A DNA stretch of 64,000 nt from NCBI RefSeq assembly GCF_964266745.1, contig NZ_CAXWGX010000026.1, positions 372,001 to 436,000 on the forward strand. The letters are read 5' to 3'. How positions within the stretch are numbered: the stretch's first letter is position 1; every line of letters starts with the position of its first letter. This document shows, one piece after another, positions 24,585-32,314 of the stretch. This stretch comes from Propionicimonas sp020161015 (GTDB lineage Bacteria > Actinomycetota > Actinomycetes > Propionibacteriales > Propionibacteriaceae). Made by a program: the position numbers and the translations under genes. The notes beneath the pieces were generated by a model. The model was not told the DNA's origin. It searched no databases and saw nothing but the letters and a program-made list of their open reading frames with translations.

Positions 24585-25313
24585 TCAGCGCGCGTACCGT
24601 CCCACGAAGTTGCGCAGCACGAGGTGCTGCTGGCCGTCGACGCTGCTGGCGTAGGCCATCGCGATCAGCTCGTCGAGTTCTGCGGGGTCGAAGTAGCCGG
24701 CGTGCTGGTAGATCCGCATGCGCGCGGCCAGGTCGTCGGCGTCCAGTTCGGGATGGAACTGCGTGACGTACACGTTGGCGCCCACCCGGTACATCTGGAG
24801 GGGGCAGTCCTGGCCGGTGGCGAGCACCGCCACTCCGGGCGGGGTTCCGTTGGCGGCCTCCTTGTGGCCGACGAACGCGTGGAAGCGCGGGCTGATGCCG
24901 GCCGTCAGCGGGTCCCGCACGCCCTCGTCGGTGAGCGTGATCTCGGTGGCGCCGACCGGCTCGCCGTACGTGCGGTCCACCGTCCCGCCGAGGTGGGTGG
25001 TGACCGCGCCCACCCCGTAGCACATGCCCAGGAACGGGTAGTCGGTGTCGACGATCTCGTCCAGCAGCGCCAGCAGGTCGGCCTCGACCCGCTCCTGGAT
25101 CGCGGTCTTCTGCGCGTCGGAGATGTTGAACGAGCTCCCGCCCAGGATCACGCCGGAGTACTCCGACAGCTCGAGGGCGGGGAGGGGCTCGGACTCCACC
25201 CGGATGTGCTGGAGCTGGCCGGGCTCGAGCCCCGCGTGGCGCAGGACGGAGCGGTACTCGGCCGCCGCGGCCTCGTTGTGGTCGCGGGTGGCCAGCAGCA
25301 GGAACGGTTTCAC
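24585..25313 (-). CDS. Class I glutamine amidotransferase-like protein
   Basis: 242 residues. Catalytic Cys lies in FLGMCYGVGAV (about residues 92-102) and the His/Glu pair in VTQFHPELD (about 190). The oxyanion region GVILGGSSFNISD is also visible. The pattern resembles stand-alone GMP-synthase-like amidotransferases that act on small molecules, but no synthetase domain is attached. The gene starts 10 bp after the stop of the glutamate-cysteine-ligase-type gene on the same strand, so the two are probably cotranscribed and may act on gamma-glutamyl compounds; that last point is inference. Confidence 0.8.
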   Translation of the reverse strand: MKPFLLLATRDHNEAAAAEYRSVLRHAGLEPGQLQHIRVESEPLPALELSEYSGVILGGSSFNISDAQKTAIQERVEADLLALLDEIVDTDYPFLGMCYGVGAVTTHLGGTVDRTYGEPVGATEITLTDEGVRDPLTAGISPRFHAFVGHKEAANGTPPGVAVLATGQDCPLQMYRVGANVYVTQFHPELDADDLAARMRIYQHAGYFDPAELDELIAMAYASSVDGQQHLVLRNFVGRYAR

Positions 25314-25323
25314 GGAAGAGAGG

Positions 25324-26445
25324 TTAACGGCGAAACGGCGTGCGGCGTCCGGTTTCGTCCAGCAGCAGGCGTAGCGCCTCCTGCGGCCCGCCCGCCGCCC
25401 GCTGCCGCTCGTAGCTCGCCCCGTGCGCGGACAGCTCCGCGGCGAAGCGCAGCTCGTCCTCGCAGCCGAGGTCGCGGGCGACCGGCGTGAGCCGTTCCAG
25501 CCACTGGGCCAGCCCCTCGCGCAGCGGCACCTCGCGGCGCAGCCGGTTCGGCGTGATCACGTGGGCGTCGAGCCCGTAGCGGGCCGCGCGCCACTTGTTC
25601 TCGCGCACCAGCCACGGCGGGAGCGACTCGTAGGTCTGGTCGCGGGAGTAGGTGCGGGACACGTGCTCGGCGAAGCACTGCGTGAGCGCCGCCACGCACG
25701 CCAGTTCCGCCAGGGTGGGGACGGCGTCGCCGGTGCGGTTCTCCACCGTGCCGAACCTCGGCGACGGGCGGACGTCCCAGCGGATCTCACCGGGGACGCT
25801 GATCATGCCGCACTCGAGCAGCTCCTCCGCGTACGCCTCGAACTCGGTCCAGCGTGACATCGGATAGGGCAGGCCGTTGGTGGGCAGCTGCTGGAACAGC
25901 ATGGTGCGCTGGGACGCGTAGCCGGTGTCCTCGCCCTCCCAGAACGGTGAGGAGCAGGTGATGGCCAGCAGGTACGGGTAGAACCGGGCCAGGCCCGTGG
26001 TGACCGGCAGCGCCTTGTCCTTGTGGTCGATGCCGACGTGGACGTGCGTGCCGCAGATCGCCATCCGGCGTCCCCAGTAGCCGGTGCGCTCGGCCACCAC
26101 GTCGTAGCGCGGGCCCTCGAACCGCGGCTGGGCGGAGGCCGGGCTGAACGGGTGCGTGCCGGCGCCCACCACGCCCAGGCCGAGCGGGGCCGCGACCCGC
26201 TGCACCTCGCGCAGGTGGTGGGCGACGTCCTCGACCGCCGCGGCCACGGTGCGGTGCACGCCGGAGACGATCTCCACCATGTCCTGGAGGTACTCCTTGC
26301 GGATCGGTGCGTCCTCGCCCCCGCCGCACGCCTGGAGCACCGTCGGTGCCGCCGGCGTCAGCTCGCCGCTCGCGAGGTCGACGATGGCCAGCTCCCACTC
26401 GATGCCGACCGTGGACTGCTCGGACGGGGCGAAGTCGACCTGCAT
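25324..26445 (-). CDS. Glutamate--cysteine ligase family protein (YbdK/GCS2 type)
   Basis: 373 residues, the usual length for YbdK-type carboxylate-amine ligases. Visible signatures: TVGIEWELAIVD at the N-terminus (Glu/metal site), RKEYLQDMVEIVSG, GAGTHPFSPAS, ICGTHVHVGID, and the late LVRENKWRAARYGLDA. It ligates glutamate to an amine such as cysteine using ATP; activity in this subfamily is often weak, and the true substrate is uncertain. ATG 26445 is preceded by GAGGAG at 7 nt and by a TAGAAT -10-like box about 35 nt upstream. Palindrome copy 3 lies between this gene and the divergent exporter operon. Confidence 0.85.
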   Translation of the reverse strand: MQVDFAPSEQSTVGIEWELAIVDLASGELTPAAPTVLQACGGGEDAPIRKEYLQDMVEIVSGVHRTVAAAVEDVAHHLREVQRVAAPLGLGVVGAGTHPFSPASAQPRFEGPRYDVVAERTGYWGRRMAICGTHVHVGIDHKDKALPVTTGLARFYPYLLAITCSSPFWEGEDTGYASQRTMLFQQLPTNGLPYPMSRWTEFEAYAEELLECGMISVPGEIRWDVRPSPRFGTVENRTGDAVPTLAELACVAALTQCFAEHVSRTYSRDQTYESLPPWLVRENKWRAARYGLDAHVITPNRLRREVPLREGLAQWLERLTPVARDLGCEDELRFAAELSAHGASYERQRAAGGPQEALRLLLDETGRRTPFRR

Positions 26446-26516
26446 CTGGCGGCTCCTCACTCGGATGGCCCCGATTCTAGGCACCCCCACCTCTCCCCAC
26501 CCCTCCGCGTTTGCTG

Positions 26517-26566
26517 CCGATCGCAACGCTCGCCGCCGGAATTCCGGCAGCGAGCGTTGCGATCGG
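26517..26566. repeat. Palindromic repeat family A, copy 3
   Basis: 50-bp palindrome around GGAATTCC (centre 26541/26542) with one mismatch (26534/26549). Left flank is CGCGTTTGCTG, the reverse complement of the right flanks of copies 1 and 2. It lies in a divergent intergenic region, upstream of both neighbouring genes, so a simple terminator role does not fit this copy. Confidence 0.88.
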
Positions 26567-26652
26567 TGGCGGGAACAGGGCGAGGACGGGGTGGGGCGAG
26601 GACGGGGTGGGAGGGCGCAAGGTTGCGCGCTGACAGGTCGGGGACGGGGGCG

Positions 26653-26658
26653 TAATGT
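26653..26658 (+). promoter_or_regulatory. -10 element TAATGT of the ABC exporter operon
   Basis: TAATGT lies 9 nt before ATG 26668 with no ribosome site in between, so the transcript should start within a few bases of the start codon. Confidence 0.5.
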
Positions 26659-26667
26659 TTGTCGGCT

Positions 26668-28521
26668 ATGCATGACTTCCCACCGCACGTCGACGCGTAC
26701 ACCCCCGCGGAGACGTCCCGGCCCGACACCCGTAGCCCGGCCAGGTTCCTGGCCTGGCTGCTGCGCGCGCAGTGGGACGTCGTCGCGGCCATGGCCGTGG
26801 CGGGGCTCGTCTGGTTCCTGCCCGGGGCGCTGAGCCCACTGCTGCTCGGCAAGGCCATCGACTCCGGTGTGCTGAGCGGTGACATGGTTGCCACGCTGGG
26901 GTGGGCGTCCCTGCTGACGGTGGTGATCCTGCTGGGGGCAGCGGCCGGCATCACCCAGCACACCCTCGCGGTCCGCGGCTGGCTGATCGCGCTGTACGGC
27001 ACGCAGAAGCTGGTCACCCGGAAGGCCGTCCAGCTGGGCCACGTGCTGAGCCGCCGGCTCCCCACCGGCGAAGTGCTGAGCATCTCGTCATCGGACTCCA
27101 ACACCTTCGGCCAGACGGTCGAGGTGGTCTCGCGCGGGCTGGGCTCGCTGGCGGCGTTCGCCCTGGTCTGCACGCTGATGTTCACCACGTCCCCGCCGCT
27201 GGGCTGGGTGGTGCTCATCGCCGCGCCCCTGCTCGTCGGGGCCGCGTCGCCGGTGCTGCGTCCGCTCAACCAGGCGCAGACCGCCGAGCGCACGCAGACC
27301 GGCGAGCTCACGTCGATGGCCACCGACATCGTGTCCGGGCTGCGCATCCTGCGCGGCATCGGCGGCGAGCGGACGTTCGGCGCCAACTACGCCGTCCAGT
27401 CGCAGAAGGTGCGCCGGCTCGGCGTCGCCACCGGCACCTGGCAGGCGGTGACCGAGACGATCAGCGTGCTGCTGTCCGGGCTCATGCTGGTGGCGCTCGT
27501 CTGGCTGGGCTCGCACGAGATGCTCGCCGGGCGGCTGAGCGTGGGCCAGCTGATCAGCTTCGTCGGCTACGCGCTGTTCCTGGTGTGGCCCCTCCAGACC
27601 TTCTTCGAGTTCGCCCAGAAGTGGGTACAGGGCCTGGTCTCCGCGCGCAAGACGATCGCCCTGCTCGCTCCGGAGGTGCCCTTCGCCGAGGGGACGCAGC
27701 CGCTGCCGCCGCGCCCGAGGCTCGTGGACGCCGCCTCCGGCGTGGCCGTGGAGCCGGGACGGTTCCTCGCGGTCGTCAGCGCCGTCCCCGAGGACTCGGC
27801 CGCCCTGGCCGACCGGCTGGGACGGTACCTGCCGACCCAGCAGTCCGCCCCCGACGCGGAGGAGGACGACGAACTGACCGGACGCGCCGCGCGCCGCGCG
27901 CAGCGGGACCGGGACGTCCGCCGGGCACGCGCCGCCGCGGCGGACGCCGAGGTCGCCGGTGCCGAGTGGGGCGTCTCCGCGGACGGCGTCGACTACAGCC
28001 GGGTGCCACTCGCTGCGCTGCGGCGGACCGTCGTGGTGAGCGACACGGCGAGCCAGTTGTTCGCCGGCACGCTGCAGGAGGCGCTCGACCCGTGGGGGAC
28101 CCACTCGCGGGTGGAGGCCGAGGCTGTGCTCCACACGGCCGCTGCGGAGGACGTGTTCGCCGGCCTGCCCGGCGGCTGGGAGGGCCGGATCGACGAGTTG
28201 GGACGCGGGCTGTCCGGGGGGCAGCGCCAACGGGTGGTGCTGGCGCGCGCCCTGCTGCTCGACCCGGAGGTCCTCGTCCTCGTCGAACCCACGTCGGCGG
28301 TCGACGCCCACACCGAGGCCGCGATCGCCGAGCGTCTCGTGCCGCACCGGCGCGGGCGCACCACCGTGGTGATGACCGCGTCCCCGTTGCTGCTGCACCA
28401 CGCCGACGAGGTGTCCCTGCTGGTCGACGGGCGCGAGGTCGCGCGCGGTCGGCACGCCGACCTGATGGCCGACCTGCGCTACCGCGCGATCGTCGGCAGA
28501 GGCATGGAGGACGACGAATGA
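26668..28521 (+). CDS. ABC exporter half-transporter, subunit 1 (degenerate Walker A, intact signature)
   Basis: 617 residues. Residues about 30-330 form the six-helix exporter membrane domain. In the nucleotide-binding domain the ABC signature LSGGQRQRVVLARAL is intact (about 514), and Walker B LVLVEPTSAVD keeps a Glu. The P-loop is gone: where GxxGxGKST should be (about 369-384) the sequence reads VSAVPEDSAALADRL, and the H-loop His is lost (VMTASPLLLHHAD). A charged insertion rich in Asp/Glu/Arg sits at about 395-430. The stop overlaps the next ATG (ATGA), so the two subunits are made together and should form a heterodimer. Substrate unknown; heterodimeric exporters commonly move lipids, peptides or drugs outward. 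Confidence 0.88.
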   Translation: MHDFPPHVDAYTPAETSRPDTRSPARFLAWLLRAQWDVVAAMAVAGLVWFLPGALSPLLLGKAIDSGVLSGDMVATLGWASLLTVVILLGAAAGITQHTLAVRGWLIALYGTQKLVTRKAVQLGHVLSRRLPTGEVLSISSSDSNTFGQTVEVVSRGLGSLAAFALVCTLMFTTSPPLGWVVLIAAPLLVGAASPVLRPLNQAQTAERTQTGELTSMATDIVSGLRILRGIGGERTFGANYAVQSQKVRRLGVATGTWQAVTETISVLLSGLMLVALVWLGSHEMLAGRLSVGQLISFVGYALFLVWPLQTFFEFAQKWVQGLVSARKTIALLAPEVPFAEGTQPLPPRPRLVDAASGVAVEPGRFLAVVSAVPEDSAALADRLGRYLPTQQSAPDAEEDDELTGRAARRAQRDRDVRRARAAAADAEVAGAEWGVSADGVDYSRVPLAALRRTVVVSDTASQLFAGTLQEALDPWGTHSRVEAEAVLHTAAAEDVFAGLPGGWEGRIDELGRGLSGGQRQRVVLARALLLDPEVLVLVEPTSAVDAHTEAAIAERLVPHRRGRTTVVMTASPLLLHHADEVSLLVDGREVARGRHADLMADLRYRAIVGRGMEDDE

Positions 28522-30527
28522 CCCCGCCGATCACCGGCATTCTCCCCGAGCCGGGGGAGGGCCGGCCGGACGCCACCGACCTGCCCGGACCCGCTGCCGC
28601 CGTCCGGGACGACCACCCGGCCGACACCTGGGTGATCCCGGGCGACGACCGGATCCCGCCGGCGCTGCTGGTCACCCCCGGCCTGCCCTGGGGACGGCGG
28701 CTGGCGGCGCTGCGCGAACGCCACCGGCTGCGCGGCGAGCGGGCGCGGGCCTTCTACGCCGACTCCCGCAACCCGGAGCGGGGGCTGCCGGTCGCCGGCA
28801 ACGCGGCGGCCTGGGCGTTCGTCAAACGCCTGCTCAGCACCCGCAAGGGCCTGTTCGCCGTCACCGTCGGCGCCAACCTCGCCGCGGCCGTCGCCGGACT
28901 GGTCGTCCCCCGGCTCCTGGGCGACCTCGTGGACGCCGTCACCGGCGGCTCCGCCGCGCTGGCACAGGTCGACGCGATCATCTCCGGCGTGGTCGTGGTG
29001 GTCGTCGTCCAGGCCGCCCTCGTGTTCGCCGGGCGCCGCGCGTCCGCCGTCCTGGGCTACGACCTGCTGGCCGCTGCCCGCGAGGAGATCGTCGGCACGG
29101 TGCTCCGGCTCCCGCTGAGCCGGGTCGAGTCGGCGTCCAGCGGTGACCTGCTGACCCGAATCACCTCCGACGTGTCGAAGATGAGCCAGTCGGTGCGCTG
29201 GGCCTTCCCGCAACTGGTGATGTCGTCGGTGCTGGTGGTGGCGAGCCTGGTGGCGCTGGTGCTCAACTCGCCGTTCCTGGCGATCTCGATCGCCGGGTCG
29301 CTGGTCGTCCTCGTCCTGGCCACCCGGCACTACCTGAAGCACGCCGGCGCCGGCTACATCACCGAGTCGGGCACGTACAGCCGCATCAACTCGACGACGA
29401 CCGAGACGGTCGAGGGTGCGCGGACGGTGGAGGCGCTCGGCATCGGAGAGCGCCGGATCGCCGTCGGCGACGCCGACATCGCCGAGTCGAACCAGGCCGA
29501 GCGCTACACGATGACGCTGCGGAACCTCTTCTTCATCTTCCTCGACGTCTCCTACCAGTTGCCGCTGGTCGGGGTCGTGCTGCTCGGCACCTGGGGCTAC
29601 TCGCAGGGGTGGGTCACGCTCGGCCAGATCACCACCGCGGCCATCTACGTCCAGGGCCTGGTCGAGCCGATGGATCGCCTGATCCAGGTCTTCGACACCC
29701 TCCAGGTGGGACTGGCCGCCACCACGCGACTGCTGGGCGTGGCCGAGGTGCCGGAGGACCGCGTCCCCGGGGACGCCCGTCCCGACGGCACCGAGGTAGT
29801 CGGCACCGACCTGCGCTTCGCGTACCGCCCCGGGACGGACGTGCTGCACGGGATCGATCTCGACCTGAAGCCGGGCGAGCGGCTGGCGATCGTCGGTCCG
29901 TCCGGTTCGGGGAAGTCGACGCTGGGACGGCTGCTCGCCGGCATCAACGGCCCGCGGACCGGCGAGGTCGACATCGGCGGCGTGGACGTGATGGACCTCC
30001 CGCTCGACGTGCTGCGCACCGAGGTGGCACTGGTGACCCAGGAGCACCACGTGTTCGTGGGCACGGTGCGTGACAACATCGTGCTGGCCAGGGACAGGCA
30101 GCTCGCCGGTGCGGAGGTCGACCGCGCGGTCACCGAGGCGCTGCGGGCCGTCGACGCCCTCGACTGGGTCGAGCGACTGCCCCAGGGCCTGGACACGGTG
30201 CTGGGCCACGGGCGGGTGCACCTCACGCCCGCGCAGGCGCAGCAGGTGGCCCTCGCCCGGCTGATGGTCGCCGACCCGCACACCCTGGTGCTGGACGAGG
30301 CCACCTCACTGATCGACCCGCGCACCGCCCGCCACCTGGAAGGGTCGATGGCGGCGCTGCTCGCCGACCGGACGGTGATCGCCATCGCCCACCGCCTGCA
30401 CACCGCCCACGACGCCGACCGCATCGCCGTGGTGATCGACGGACGCGTGGCAGAGCTCGGCTCCCACTCCGAGCTGTTGTCCCGCGACGGCGAGTACGCC
30501 CGCCTCTGGCGCACCTGGCGCAGCTGA
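28518..30527 (+). CDS. ABC exporter half-transporter, subunit 2 (intact Walker A/B/H, degenerate signature)
   Basis: 669 residues. A soluble N-terminal extension of about 95 residues precedes the six-helix membrane domain (about 105-400). In the ATPase domain Walker A GPSGSGKSTLGRLLAG (about 459-474), the Q-loop VTQEHHVFVGTV, Walker B TLVLDEATSLID (about 591) and the H-loop AIAHRLHTAHDAD (about 624) are intact. The signature motif, however, is LTPAQAQQ instead of LSGGQ (about 569). This is the mirror image of subunit 1, so one composite ATP site is complete and the other lacks both halves. Four-base overlap with the upstream gene. Palindrome copy 4 follows 72 bp after the stop. Confidence 0.9.
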   Translation: MTPPITGILPEPGEGRPDATDLPGPAAAVRDDHPADTWVIPGDDRIPPALLVTPGLPWGRRLAALRERHRLRGERARAFYADSRNPERGLPVAGNAAAWAFVKRLLSTRKGLFAVTVGANLAAAVAGLVVPRLLGDLVDAVTGGSAALAQVDAIISGVVVVVVVQAALVFAGRRASAVLGYDLLAAAREEIVGTVLRLPLSRVESASSGDLLTRITSDVSKMSQSVRWAFPQLVMSSVLVVASLVALVLNSPFLAISIAGSLVVLVLATRHYLKHAGAGYITESGTYSRINSTTTETVEGARTVEALGIGERRIAVGDADIAESNQAERYTMTLRNLFFIFLDVSYQLPLVGVVLLGTWGYSQGWVTLGQITTAAIYVQGLVEPMDRLIQVFDTLQVGLAATTRLLGVAEVPEDRVPGDARPDGTEVVGTDLRFAYRPGTDVLHGIDLDLKPGERLAIVGPSGSGKSTLGRLLAGINGPRTGEVDIGGVDVMDLPLDVLRTEVALVTQEHHVFVGTVRDNIVLARDRQLAGAEVDRAVTEALRAVDALDWVERLPQGLDTVLGHGRVHLTPAQAQQVALARLMVADPHTLVLDEATSLIDPRTARHLEGSMAALLADRTVIAIAHRLHTAHDADRIAVVIDGRVAELGSHSELLSRDGEYARLWRTWRS

Positions 30528-30599
30528 TCCATCCGCTGACCCCCGTCCGCGCCGCCGCTCCCTCCGCCGCTCCCCGCCCGCCGATCTCCGCGTTTGCCC

Positions 30600-30649
30600 C
30601 CGACTGCAACTCCCGCTGCCGGAATTCCGGCAGCGGGAGTTGCAGTCGG
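30600..30649. repeat. Palindromic repeat family A, copy 4
   Basis: Perfect 50-bp palindrome around GGAATTCC (centre 30624/30625), with left flank CGCGTTTGCC as in copy 3. It lies between the convergent ends of the exporter and the quinone oxidoreductase genes. Compared with copy 1 it has one A-T to G-C double change near the centre, preserving pairing. Confidence 0.9.
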
Positions 30650-30676
30650 TAGCAGGAACGGGGTGGGGGGACGGCG

Positions 30677-31648
30677 TCAGAGGGTGAGGATCACCTTGCC
30701 GGTGTTGTCGCCGGACTCGAGGTGGCGATGGGCGTCGGCGACCTGCTCGAGCGGGAACCGGGTCTCGGGCGCGAGCCGGATCCGGCCGTCGGCGACCAGG
30801 GGCCACACGCGTTCGACGACGGCGGCACAGATGGCCGCCTTCTGGTCGGCCGGACGGAACCGAAGGCTCGTCGCCGTCACGGTCGCCCGCCGGGTCAGCA
30901 GCCGGTTGAGGTCGAGCGTGCCCTTGCGTCCGCCCTGGAGACCGATGACGACCAGCCGGCCGTCCATCGCCAGGGACGCGACGTTCGGCTCGAGGTACTT
31001 CGCGCCCATGACGTCGAGAATCACGTCCGCGCCGCGACGGTCGGTGGCCTCCGCCACGCCGGCGACCCAGTCGTCGTGGTAGTCGAGGGCGACGTCCGCG
31101 CCGAGGATGCGGCACAGCTCGAGCTTGGCCGGGGAGCCGGCGGTGACCAGCACCCGGGCGCCGAGGGCCTTCGCGTACTGGATCGCAAAGGTGCCGATGC
31201 CCCCTGCGCCGCCGTGGATGAGGACGGTCTCCCCCGCGGCCAGGTGCACGTGGTCGAAGTTGGACGCGACCGTGGCAGCCACCTCGACGAGTCCCGCAGC
31301 GCTGACCGGGTCGACGCCCGGCGGCGGGGCGAACACCTGCCCGGCCGGCACGAGGACGTACTCGGCGTACCCGCCGCCGGCCAGGAGGGCGACGCACGCG
31401 TCGCCGGGGGCCCAGCCGTCCACGCCGTCCCCGAGCTCGTGGACGGTGCCGGAGACCTCAAGCCCGATCACCTCGCTCGTTCCGGGGGGCGGCGGGTAGT
31501 GGCCCTGCCGCTGGAGCAGGTCCGCCCGGTTCACCCCCGCGGCGAGCACGCGGACGACGATCTCGCCCGGCCCCGCGACGGGGAGGGGGGCGTCGGCGAC
31601 CACCAGGTTCTCGGGGCCGCCCGGCTCGGTGACGGTGACGATGCGCAT
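30677..31648 (-). CDS. NAD(P)H quinone oxidoreductase (zinc-free MDR, PIG3-like)
   Basis: 323 residues of the medium-chain reductase family without the catalytic zinc ligands. Visible: MRIVTVTEPGGPENL start, VRVLAAGVNRADLLQRQGHYPPPPG, LEVSGTVHELGDGV, the nucleotide-binding HGGAGGIGTFAIQYAKALG (about 145-163) and DVILDVMGAKYLEPN. This set matches the PIG3/quinone oxidoreductase group that reduces quinones with NADPH. ATG 31648 has GGGAGG 9 nt upstream. It is convergent with the ABC exporter operon. Confidence 0.9.
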   Translation of the reverse strand: MRIVTVTEPGGPENLVVADAPLPVAGPGEIVVRVLAAGVNRADLLQRQGHYPPPPGTSEVIGLEVSGTVHELGDGVDGWAPGDACVALLAGGGYAEYVLVPAGQVFAPPPGVDPVSAAGLVEVAATVASNFDHVHLAAGETVLIHGGAGGIGTFAIQYAKALGARVLVTAGSPAKLELCRILGADVALDYHDDWVAGVAEATDRRGADVILDVMGAKYLEPNVASLAMDGRLVVIGLQGGRKGTLDLNRLLTRRATVTATSLRFRPADQKAAICAAVVERVWPLVADGRIRLAPETRFPLEQVADAHRHLESGDNTGKVILTL

Positions 31649-31721
31649 GCGTCCAGCCTCCCATCCCGCGACGGGCCCGCGCACGGACGGGACGCCGGGT
31701 GGCGGCCACAGGGCGCGTCAG

Positions 31722-31727
31722 TAAGAT
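31722..31727 (+). promoter_or_regulatory. -10 element TAAGAT of tRNA-Ser(UGA)
   Basis: TAAGAT lies 11 nt before the first base of the tRNA. No clear -35 was fixed. Confidence 0.5.
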
Positions 31728-31738
31728 GGGCCGCCGCG

Positions 31739-31823
31739 GGCGAGGTCGCATAGTGGACTAGTGCAGCCGCCTTGAAAGCGGCCGAGCTTCACGGCTCCGT
31801 GGGTTCGAATCCCACCCTCGCCG
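31739..31823 (+). tRNA. tRNA-Ser (anticodon UGA)
   Basis: 85 nt. Acceptor stem GGCGAGG pairs with CCTCGCC, the anticodon loop reads CT-TGA-AA within the stem GCCGC/GCGGC, a long variable arm typical of serine tRNA follows (CGAGCTTCACGGCTCC), and the T arm is GTGGG-TTCGAAT-CCCAC. Discriminator G; no encoded CCA. It decodes UCA-type serine codons. Confidence 0.95.
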
Positions 31824-31847
31824 CGCCTGCCGACGGACGGGGGACAA

Positions 31848-32288
31848 GTGGCGGCAACAACCCACCAGGTGCGCCAGCGACCGGCGCTGCGCGCGCTCGC
31901 GCTGTCGGCGTTGCTGATGCTGGTCGGCCTGGTGCTGGTGCTGATGGCCGAACTGCTCGACCGTAACCTCGCACTCACCGTCGGGGGACTGCTGGCGCTC
32001 GTGCTGGGCGCCGGGCTCTTCGGGGCATCGTGGTGGGTGGCCCGTGCGGCCCGCATGCAGGTGGTCCTGGACGAGGACGGCTACGCGATCCGGGGACGCG
32101 ACTCCGCACAGTCGGGACGGTGGGCCGACGTCCGCCGGGTCACCAGCGCTTCCGGCCGGCTCAGCCTCTTCCTTGCCGACGGCACCCGTGTGCTGCTGGC
32201 CGTGCCCCGTGGGCGGCGCGACGACTTCGACGCGCTGGGTGCCGACATCGCCCGCCGGCTCGACCAGAGTCGCGGCTACCGCGCCTGA
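31848..32288 (+). CDS. Small membrane protein with PH-like C-terminal domain
   Basis: 146 residues. Two hydrophobic helices (about 15-38 and 42-66) are followed by a soluble domain MQVVLDEDGYAIRGRDSAQSGRWADVRRVTS, resembling bacterial PH-domain (YcxB/PH-like) membrane proteins. Function unknown. The GTG start at 31848 lies only 25 bp after the tRNA-Ser gene, so the gene may be read from the tRNA promoter; no separate promoter is seen. Confidence 0.6.
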   Translation: MAATTHQVRQRPALRALALSALLMLVGLVLVLMAELLDRNLALTVGGLLALVLGAGLFGASWWVARAARMQVVLDEDGYAIRGRDSAQSGRWADVRRVTSASGRLSLFLADGTRVLLAVPRGRRDDFDALGADIARRLDQSRGYRA

Positions 32289-32314
32289 CGCCGAGCGGGG
32301 GGCGGCCAGCGGGA

